Shown: positions 1 through 8,000 of the stretch, in pieces
Layout of the letters: each line of letters opens with the position of its first letter
Numbering within the stretch: the first letter of the stretch is position 1
DNA from: Hemicentrotus pulcherrimus
Taxonomy: Eukaryota; Echinodermata; Echinoidea; Camarodonta; Strongylocentrotidae
Direction of reading: 5' to 3'
Assembly (NCBI GenBank): GCA_003118195.1
Contig: BEXV01002996.1
Coordinates: 3,085 to 15,584, forward strand
Length of the DNA: 12,500 nucleotides
The notes under the pieces: generated by a model
Seen by the model: only the letters and a program-made list of their open reading frames with translations
Told to the model about the DNA's origin: nothing
Database searches by the model: none
Made by a program: the position numbers and the translations under genes

Positions 1-38
1 GCATCAACATATTCCTTACGACTTCTTCTTCTTCCAGT

Positions 39-105
39 ATGGTACAGTCCGCCGTTGGCGTATTATCGTACCTTGTGCTTGTCAAGTGCCGAGCGTACAG
101 TGCAA
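39..105 (+). other. Candidate first coding exon of SERF (tentative)
   Basis: The exon 2 acceptor needs an upstream coding exon of length 1 modulo 3. An ATG at 39 with A at -3 and G at +4 opens 22 codons plus one base, ending at a donor-like CAA|GTAAAA at 105/106. Joining to exon 2 would complete an Arg codon before GNQREL, but it adds 22 mostly hydrophobic residues that SERF proteins do not normally have. A rival is ATG GAA A at 184-190 (good Kozak context, giving M-E-R-GNQ, but a weak GTTGGA donor). The true exon (normally ATG, one residue, one base) may equally lie upstream of the window. Confidence 0.15.
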
Positions 106-570
106 GTAAAAAGGCTCTACAATAATTGAACTAATTATCCCTTGGAGGGTCAATTCTCAAAGGTGGGAAATCTCCCGAGTTGCCATGGAAAGTTGGAAAC
201 AACATTTTAATCGATGTTTTGACAAGATATTTTTAGAAATCTGAAATGACACCCCTTTTGAAATATGGGGATTAATCTGCTCTTTCATATGACACCTCAT
301 TTATTGAGTATTACCTTCAGGATCACAACAGATTAAGGTTTGAATCTAAATATATTTTAAAAAACTTGACCAATTTTGCAATGCACATTGCACATAGACT
401 GCATAGGGATGTGTGCAATGTCTATGGAAAGGGTTTTATGGGCTCGCCTAATACAGACTTTGTATTAAATAAAGAAAAAACAAAACTAAACTTTCAATTT
501 CCTTTGACTAATTTCCTATTGCAAATTGCAAAACATTGAACCACATTTGTCGCTCATGGTGCAGGTGTAT

Positions 571-576
571 TATAAA
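571..576 (+). promoter_or_regulatory. TATAAA box, possible core promoter upstream of SERF exon 2
   Basis: TATAAA sits about 30 bases upstream of a GC-richer stretch containing GGCCATGACCGGGG at 599-611. The spacing suits a core promoter, but no transcript evidence is available. The ATG at 602 cannot splice in frame to SERF exon 2 through its obvious GT at 611, so a link to SERF is uncertain. In AT-rich DNA a chance TATAAA is quite possible. Confidence 0.2.
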
Positions 577-713
577 GCGCTGCATATTTTGCCGTTCGGC
601 CATGACCGGGGTACTTTGAGTTGGAGTGTCAGTAGTGTTACAGCTTGATGTACTTGTGTGCTATTTAAGAAGCCACCATTAAAAAACCTTTTTTTGATGA
701 TTGTATTTTGTAG

Positions 714-825
714 GAGGAAACCAGAGAGAGCTGGCCAGAGCGAGGAATGCCAAGAAACAGGGGGGAAAGACTTCTGCTGACCATGGAGCTAACAAGGGCA
801 AGTCACTAGATGATAGGAAACAAAG
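714..825 (+). CDS. SERF2: SERF exon 2
   Basis: The acceptor is a T-rich tract ending in tag at 711-713. The exon opens with the last two bases of a split codon (ga), then GGA AAC CAG gives G-N-Q. It ends in ..CAA AG before the donor gtacat at 826. The 112-nt exon carries the conserved basic N-terminal half (GNQRELARARNAKKQ) and DDRKQ, and is the best conserved part of the gene. Confidence 0.92.
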
Positions 826-1414
826 GTACATCAAATCATTATTTTTTTAAACTACCAAGTTGGAGTTTGCTGTTGTGGAATAATTAAGGGTTCATGAAAA
901 ATGAGCTTTAGTTTCATAGAATTATATTTTTGTCAATGACCTTGTCAGATGTAATTAGTTAGTTTATTCATGAACATGTATTATATTTGTATCTGTTTAT
1001 TTCAAGCAAAAATGAATGTGCATAAACATGAAACTATATTAGATGCATTTGATTGCTGAGCAAAATTATTAAAAACTTTTAGATCAAATGATCATAAGTG
1101 AAGTAAAATTGAATTTTATTTCTTTTTCTTCCTCATTTTCCTTTGTATAATGAAAGAGAAAGTATCAATATATTTGTATGAGAAACATTTACACTTTGTG
1201 TAGTATTTCTCGTGTCAATTTTGCCATTCACAACACTTTAGTTCATTTTGAACATTTTAAAATTATCATTATTGTTTACTCATGATAAAACACTTTTCAT
1301 TTAATTTCTCTCTCAACCAGAGATGCTGATATAATGAGAATGAAACAGGAAAAGGCAGCAGCAGCAGCAGCCGCAAAGAAGACAGAAGGGGCTGGTGGCT
1401 CTTCTAAAAAGTAA
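714..1414 (+). CDS. SERF2: SERF/4F5 family protein (small EDRK-rich factor), exons 2-3, first exon not found
   Basis: Two exons encode a SERF-family protein. These are very small, highly charged, disordered, mainly cytosolic/nuclear proteins; vertebrate SERF1/SERF2 and worm MOAG-4 are known to promote aggregation of amyloid-forming proteins and to bind nucleic acid. Joined, 714-825 and 1321-1414 read GNQRELARARNAKKQ, a lysine/glycine linker, DDRKQRDADIMRMKQEK, seven alanines and a lysine/serine tail ending SSKK-stop. GNQRELAR at the N-terminus and the RKQRDADIM segment are family hallmarks. With the usual three-residue start (M-x-R) the protein would be about 70 residues, slightly longer than the ~60 typical of vertebrates, mainly because of the alanine run and the longer tail. 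The exon 2 acceptor leaves phase 1, matching the vertebrate position where the intron splits the Arg codon just before GNQ. Whether it is orthologous to SERF1 or SERF2 cannot be decided here; the symbol is a family label. Confidence 0.92.
1321..1414 (+). CDS. SERF2: SERF exon 3 with stop codon
   Basis: The acceptor follows the pyrimidine-rich stretch ttaatttctctctcaaccag, ending at 1320. The first base completes AGA (Arg) split across intron 2. The exon then reads DADIMRMKQEK, a run of seven alanines (1355-1375; five GCA, then GCC and GCA), KKTEGAGGSSKK, and the TAA stop at 1412-1414. Frame and phase agree with exon 2. Confidence 0.92.
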
Positions 1415-1560
1415 TGTCAGTGATAGAATTTCAAGCATCTATACGTATGGAAGTGCCAGTAATGCTTCAGAACATATTGACCGAGAAGCAAGAAGCAGAG
1501 GCACTCAGTCGGAGTAATATTTTTGTAATTATACATCAATCAACCTGCTCTGCATTATGG

Positions 1561-1566
1561 AATAAA
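1561..1566 (+). terminator. Poly(A) signal of the SERF gene
   Basis: A canonical AATAAA lies 147 bases after the SERF stop codon, followed within 10-30 bases by GT-rich sequence (ggttgtgg), a typical cleavage and polyadenylation layout. It would give a short 3' UTR of roughly 160-180 nt. Confidence 0.6.
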
Positions 1567-1888
1567 CTCAATGGTTGTGGATGAATAACTGAGCTATATG
1601 TACAGGTGTAGAATAGAAGCGTTCATAATACAGACTCGGCTGTCACATTATCTTTACTTTTATGTAGATTTGTTAAAGGTATTTTAGGCTTCATTTTGCT
1701 TTTTTTTTGTACATAGGACAAAATTTATCGATAGAACTTCCTTTGAGACCTAAAAATTGGGAGTATTACTGTTTGATTAGGGATTTGCCAAATCTCGTTT
1801 CCATTTATTACAGGAATTCTACTGACAATCTTTAGTCCGTGCAGGCTTGTAAAAGTTGTGTGACAGTGCTGTTAATTTCAATTAAGTT

Positions 1889-2201
1889 CACGGGTGTGTT
1901 TCACAAAGAACCTAAGTCGAACTTAATAAGTTGGACTTAAAAATTATGGAAAGCTATTAGCATCTTTGAAAATATTTTGTAAAAGTTGTTTTGAAAGGCA
2001 TAAATTGTTTATTCAAATCATTCATATTTTTTTATCATCAAGGAGATTTAATGTTGTGGATGTGGAATTTATAAAAAATCAAAAATACTTGAATTTCAGC
2101 TTTTGAATATATTTCATTTTAAGACTCCAATAGCTGTCCATAATTTTTAAGTCCAACTTAGAGTTAAGTTCTACTTAGGATCTTTGTGAAACACACCCCT
2201 G
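1889..2201. mobile_element. MITE-like element with ~70-bp terminal inverted repeats
   Basis: The left arm (about 1889-1960) and right arm (about 2127-2201) are imperfect reverse complements along roughly 70 bases. Both begin with a GGGTGTGTTTCACAAAG block and share the internal blocks AGTTGGACTTAAAAATTATGG and AGCTATT. The ~165-bp centre is AT-rich and has no coding capacity. This is the structure of a non-autonomous DNA transposon. I see no clean target-site duplication, so the exact ends and superfamily are open. The right terminus reads CCCCTG outward; the left has CACGGG, one mismatch from CAGGGG. Confidence 0.85.
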
Positions 2202-3595
2202 GTCATGCAATCACATAGTGAAAGAAACTGTCTCCAAGAAAATGGGAAAGGTTGATTCATTGTCTGGAAATAAGAAAGTTTTGTATGTACTCCAAACAGA
2301 AATGGGTATATAGCACTACACAAACATTTGGCATGATTTTTTTTTGTCCAAACACTTCATCTAGTTCTTGTGATATTTCAATTTGGGGGCGTTTGAAGAG
2401 GAATCCTTTTTAGGAGACCTTTCTTCTATGATATTCCTCCCAAACTGATGTAAATAGTGCTCAGTACAGGCTCACAAATTATGTTTTCACCTTTTTAAAC
2501 CACCCTTCTAATTAATGTAGTACGGTAATACTTAAAAACAGAAATAACCATTCCCATTTGTACAGCGTTTATCATGCATATTATTATTTTTCTAAGTTAA
2601 CATGTAGATTCAATGAATCCTTAAATATTACATTTGGCACTGAGAGTGAAACATTGATCACAACACTTTCAAATTGTAGACAGCATAGAATAATAAACCT
2701 TAGTGAAATCAGTTGTTTCTGCCTTCGGACAGTGTTAAAGGCAGTTTGGTATGTACATTGAAAATTGAAATGCTTATCATAATCTCTAGTAGTCTTGTAA
2801 TAAGATTGGAAACATTTTGTATCCATTTTCCAAATAAACTTCTGGGCGTTAATTTAGCCTTTCAGTTGTACTTTTTATTTGAAGCACGTTGGCTCCATTC
2901 AAGAAAGAGGCATTGTAGATGCTGGTTCCCAGGCATAAACGTGCAGTAAAAGCTTGTAAAGTATTCATCCTATTACCATGTAATGATGGGACATTTGGAA
3001 AGTCATAAAGTGAAAAATCATATTGAATGTCTTTTAAGTAAAATTTGAAATTAGGCAAGTTTAGATGAAGATAGTCAATTTCTAGAACGAAGGAATGCAT
3101 GCTTTATTCCGTAGTTTTCATTCTTTTAAAAGAATATAAGTACATAATACCTACACATTTCCCCCTTTGAATGAATGAATTGCATGTATGTAGCAGGCAA
3201 TTTTGCTCTTGATCAGTTATTATATACCTAGTACATATGGATAATATATTCATTTATGCCCATTAGCAGTCCTCACAGAGAAAATATTGTTCAAACTTTG
3301 TCTACATGTAATGTTTGGATATCATCTGAATTATGAGATAGAGTATCCAAGAGGAATACAAATATTGACCCGTCTACACCTGTTGTTATAATTGAACCTA
3401 TATTTTACATGGTAATAAGGTTGGGCCATAAAATCCATACCGGTAATCATTTTGCAATCTATTAGTTTTTCATTGATCACTGAATGATGTTTATTGCTTT
3501 ATTTTTTGTATGTTTAATACCAAGCATATTCAACGATGCGTTCATTTTTGTGTATATTCAAGTTCAACCAATTCCACATATTTATGGTTTTTGGT

Positions 3596-3826
3596 ACCAT
3601 ATGGTACTTGCATTATTTATTTGCAGACCTACAGTCATTATTAGTTTATTCTGTAAAGATATTTCATCACAGGTAACCCTATTTTGAAAAGGTTATTCAG
3701 GTAAGGATATTCACCCAAAATAGTCTTTGCTAGCATATTGTACTTATCCATGGAATTTGTATTTTGTAGACGTACTATAAGTAAGTTTATTCTGCAAATA
3801 TGTTTAAACACAGGTGACATTTTTAG
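3596..3826 (+). repeat. Decayed tandem duplication, two units about 135 bp apart
   Basis: A segment at about 3596-3690 recurs at about 3731-3826. Matching blocks in order are CATATGGTACTT versus CATATTGTACTT, TTTGCAGACCTAC versus TTTGTAGACGTAC, AGTTTATTCTG in both, and CACAGGTAACC versus CACAGGTGACA. Unit length and order are preserved despite many substitutions and small indels, so this looks like an old direct duplication and not chance similarity. Confidence 0.55.
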
Positions 3827-4201
3827 ATAATTCTGGTGATATCATTACATTATCTTATTGATTTAGTGACACATTTTTGCTGCCCTGTAAACTGTCTCAT
3901 GATTCCCTCATAACACAACCCTTGAAAGGTTAGCTATGACTTGTCTAGGCATACAGCGTCTATTGGTTCAAGATCGTGCCATGCATTTTGTTGGGGTATA
4001 TTAATGTAAAACATGTATGTTCATACAGTCATAAGATGATACCATCAACATCATTTACGTAGTTGGTTAATTGAATTTTACTGAAGTATCAATAATAAAA
4101 TGTCATTTTCAAATAAATATTTTACATGATGTACAGCAATCTTTATTTTTTATTTATTTTGTTGATTTTTGTAATATTATTGTTATTATTTTTTGTGTGG
4201 G

Positions 4202-4214
4202 TGGGGGGGGGGGG
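4202..4214. repeat. G homopolymer run
   Basis: A run of guanines interrupted early by one T (gtgggtggg..., then an unbroken G stretch) lies in otherwise T-rich sequence. It is low complexity, and its length is likely unreliable in sequencing. Confidence 0.8.
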
Positions 4215-4384
4215 ATTCATTAACCTCTGTAACCTCTTTTCACATACTTCAACTTTCCACAAATGTTATATACCGTAACAAGCAAGACTACATATAATTA
4301 CTTGATGTATGGAATTAAATAGGGTGAGTTTTATTTTACTATCACCATGCAAGTCATCTGAAAATAATAGGATGTCCTAATTAA

Positions 4385-4468
4385 CACAGGGAAACAGAGA
4401 GAGATACAGACAGGGTCAGAGACGTGAAGGACCAGGGCTGTGGTGAGTCGAGTTGAGAGTGGGGAGAA

Positions 4469-4520
<52 letters not shown>

Positions 4521-4670
4521 GTTTGAAGAAAGTGGAAATAAAGAAGGAAAAGAAAGGAAACAATAAGAGGAGAGAAAACACAACACAATTGAAGTTTCAA
4601 GAGATTGGAAGAAAAGAAGGAAGACGGAAGAAAAGGAGGAGAGAGAGATATAGAGAGTGAAAGAAAAAAA
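4385..4670. repeat. Purine-rich tract with (GA)n microsatellite
   Basis: The plus strand is overwhelmingly A/G for nearly 300 bases, with an almost pure (GA)n core at 4468-4517 and looser GGAAA/GAAGA sequence on both sides. The complementary strand reads as runs of Leu-Ser codons, which is an artefact of the CT repeat and not a gene. It ends about 340 bases before the GCP4 start codon, so it could affect chromatin (GAGA-type sites or triplex-prone DNA), but this is inference. Confidence 0.85.
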
Positions 4671-5011
4671 TAAAAAGTGTATAATTAAGGAATTTACAGT
4701 GTATGGGAGACCTTCAGAAGTGTATTATATTTTGGTTATCAAAATTAAAGGAGGTGTACTTTTCAAAGCTTTGAATTTCGACAACAAATAACTTTAATAT
4801 AAGTTGATCGTTTTCCAGTTCATTAGATTTAATTTATGACATCGAGTATCCTCCCAGTCCTGAAACTGTTTTTCTTTCAAGCTGTGTGTTTTCTAGAGTA
4901 CCATAGTTGCTTACAAGTGAATGAGCGCCACAATTAAAAGAATCAAAACACTCTTCAAAAATATATCTCCGTGATTTTTCCTATGTTATTGTTCTTCAGA
5001 TTACAACCAAG

Positions 5012-5089
5012 ATGTTGCATGAGTTACTGATGGCACTCAATGGATTTCCTGGAAGCATTTTCGTGGAACATGAACAAAACAGCATACGG
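5012..5089 (+). CDS. TUBGCP4: GCP4 exon 1 (start codon, residues 1-26)
   Basis: ATG at 5012 in the context accaagATG opens MLHELLMALNGFPGSIF, matching the vertebrate GCP4 start MIHELLLALSGYPGSIF. The exon ends CGG before the donor gtaaac at 5090, phase 0. It is too short and too isolated to appear as a long open frame, but the position-by-position N-terminal match is clear. The 5' UTR boundary is not determined. Confidence 0.92.
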
Positions 5090-8000
5090 GTAAACTAATA
5101 ATCACGGTCCCATCCGTTCCGATTGACGTAGGCCTAGGTCTACTAGTCTACAGACAGTAGCTTAAAAATCCAAGGATTCAATTCCCACTTCCCAGGCGCT
5201 CGCGGGCGTTAAGTGCCGCGCTTAGATCTAGGCTACTTGTTTTTATTGTAAACTCTAGTCTACATCTATGATCATGTCACTTGATTTGTTGTGGTGTGTT
5301 GGTGGTTTTGATTTGTAATGAAATTTTTTTTTTTTTTTAATTTAATTTTTTTCCTTTTCTTCTTGCAAATCCTGCTTTGCCTTGCATTTAAAATCGGTCT
5401 TTTGTTTTAAATTTTAAAATATGTCCTTTTTTCCTTCACTCAGTCTCGGGCTTTCCGCTATTCCTTTTTTTCCCCCTTCAAAATTGCATCAAGTTGTCAA
5501 TAAACGGAAATTTCATACATCTCTCAGATTTAGTCGTAGACTATCGATCTTTTATTCTTCAATTTCTTATCTTGGCTTCAGCCTTCAGAGATAGACCCTA
5601 GACCTATATTTCACTTTCAGAGAATCTTTGTCTGAATCAGAATTTGAGAGAATTCTAATGTCAATGAACAAGACAAACAAAACTAAGTCTAAATGACAGA
5701 CAGTTTTTTTAGATCACATCCATATTTTGATGCCCTTCTTCTGGCTCTTACCTAGACCAAATTTGTTGTCTCTTTCGTTCGTTAGCCTCTTATTTCAATA
5801 TTTGGGTAGGGTCGGCTCCTCTCTTTAGAGATGGCCGTAAATGGCCATGATGTTTGAAGGAGAATGCCTATGGTCGACTTCTGGCCCTAAAGAGAGGAGC
5901 CGACCCTACCCAAATAAGAGGCTTAACGAACGAAAGAGACAGAAAATTAAGTCTAGCTCTTACCCAAATCTTTTGAGAGCTGACTTTCAAAGTGCTAGTA
6001 AAACAAAATTTCAGTATTTTTAAATACCTATAAATATAATAACTTTGTATGCACAGTTGCAAAAAAGAAAAGAAAAGAAGAAGCCAAAGTTTTCATGTAT
6101 TTTGTGATGAAAATAACTGGATGCAAGAGACAAAAGGAGTATCCTCAAAACTACATCTACTGTCTAGATTATTTGTACTAGTCTGTCTTGTCTGTACTCA
6201 GGTTGTTCCAGATCTTCCCTTCATACATGTAAGTGAAGTTGGCGTGCTCAACAGAGTTTGTCGTCTTGGGGCAATCTATAAGACACTGCAGACCTTTATC
6301 AGTAGATACAGCGGTAGTCCTCACCTGGGAGGTTACACAAAAGGTAGTGTAGTTTTTTTTAAATAGGAAACTAAAGTAACAATCTGTGCACTAGCTGCCC
6401 ATTACCCCCCAAAAAATAATAATCCAATAACAATTCATAGGGGACCCCTTTGGAGTGATGAACACTTGCTACATGGAATAAAGGAACTTATTTTATATTT
6501 GTATATAAGTCAATCTTTCAAAAAGGGGTGAAGAAATATGAATGTTTCTGTAATATCTGTACTATTGTTCTTGAGGTTTGAGACCTCTTGAGCAAGAAGC
6601 AAACAAAAATAGCTTAACAGCATGAACAACAACAAAAACAACAGTCAGACAACAAACTGTAAAATAACAAACTGTAAAGAAAACCATTTGAAGGAAAACA
6701 ATTACATTTGGTAAATATATGTTTGCCATTAGGATGTTTTGCTCAAAATTATGTTTTAATGTGGTAGTCTATCTAGTCAAGTAAATTGTAAGATTAGCCA
6801 CATGTGGCAGATGAATTTTATATACCTGGCCCTGTTTGTGTTAACCCCTTCCTCCCTAGAAACCAAGCCAGTGGATAGATTATCTGATGGACTGTACCTC
6901 AGGACATTCTGTTCAGGTCTAGACAAGGTCCTGGAACCCTACAGAAAAGCTTTATTAGACCTGGAACAAGATGTGAGTATTATNCCAATATTGGAATACA
7001 ACTTTAATCTACGGTAATTCTTAATCAATTAGTTCTGTCCTGCTCATTTTGATTTTTAATGAATTTTTTAAGATTGCATGTTTTGATTTCAACTACAATC
7101 ACTTTTGGCTCGTACGCACATTGATGGCTCGATTTCAGGATTGCAGCGCGAGCGTCTAACATCCCTAGTATTATACATACCTACATTTACATACTTGTAA
7201 CGGCTTAACTGCAGAATCCCCCGCACATTTACAGTACCACTGTTATGCAATAACTCAGTTCCATTTCATCATTATTCCTGTACATTTTATACTTAGAGAG
7301 AGAAAGGGAGAGAGAAAGGGAGAGAGAGATGATTATCCAATAATAATGGAAAGTATCATCAATAAAAACTTTTAATTACAAAAATGTACAGGTATCTCTC
7401 TCTCGTTCTCTCTCTTTCCCCCTCTTCCCCCCTCTCTCTCTCTATATATACTTTTGCATTTATATTGTTAGGTGTTAATGCTTTTATTTTACTTGACCTC
7501 TTCCAATGTGCTTTTTGACAAGTAGATTAGCCATGGGAGCCATATGACCCACATACATGTGGTGTTAACGATACTATGTCCCTTTTGCAGCCAACATCAA
7601 ATTCTGTAGAACTTTGCAGGAATTATGAATATTTCATGTATGTCCTATCTGTAAAATGTAAACGTTAGCAGTGTCCTAATATTCAAATGATGCAAGGAAA
7701 CCGTTTACTTGCTAGACTTCACTGTCAGTGACTGACTGGCTTGTTTTCATCTTTGGTAATAACATGCATAAAATGAGCTGTCAAGGGTAAATGAGCATTT
7801 GTCTACGGTATATCAATAGCCCACTTCTTGTAATAGCCAAAATTAAACTGTTTGAATCTTTGCGCAGCATAAAACGTACGACCATTCGGTACAATGGTCT
7901 GAAAAATCGGACTATTACTTACTGGCTCTGTAGCTCCTAAGTCGATTCGACAACTAATAGTCGTCATTTTCCCACTAAAAGACATTTTCAAGCCCCACTT

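Larger units (their letters stand above)
1567..5011. other. Intergenic region between SERF and GCP4
   Basis: About 3.4 kb, strongly AT-rich, with no supported gene. The open frames in it are short, unconserved in appearance and lack splice or homology support. Recognisable contents are a MITE (1889-2201), a decayed tandem duplication (3596-3826), a short G-run (4202-4214) and a purine-rich tract (4385-4670), each listed separately. The GCP4 promoter and 5' UTR should lie in the last few hundred bases, but no TATA box or other core element stands out convincingly. Confidence 0.6.
5090..6201 (+). other. GCP4 intron 1
   Basis: The intron runs from donor gtaaac to acceptor ctcag, about 1.1 kb. 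Its contents are a GC-rich hairpin near the donor, a T-rich stretch (5325-5350, pyrimidine-rich to about 5480), several short TAGAC/GTCTA-type motifs (5130-5160, 5590-5610), and the foldback at 5768-5940. No coding segment is supported in it. The open frame running in from the left of exon 2 is intron read-through. Confidence 0.85.

Noticed and set aside
602..610. ATGACCGGG as SERF exon 1 (M-T-G, downstream of a TATA box)
   Set aside because: The only GT (611) leaves phase 0, while exon 2 needs phase 1. Joining gives Glu-Glu-Thr and a stop in the wrong frame.
2558..3100. Overlapping short open frames on both strands
   Set aside because: Short, mutually overlapping, compositionally random, with no recognised domain or splice signals.
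3484..3687. 67-codon hydrophobic frame resembling a membrane peptide
   Set aside because: AT-rich sequence naturally gives Phe/Ile/Leu-rich frames. No homology, no initiation context, and it overlaps a decayed tandem duplication.
4331..4600. Reverse-strand open frames rich in Leu-Ser repeats
   Set aside because: They are the translation of the CT strand of a GA microsatellite in two frames; low complexity, with no splice or homology support.
6984..6984. Ambiguous base near the exon 3 donor
   Set aside because: It is intronic at +12, outside the donor consensus; an assembly ambiguity without coding effect.
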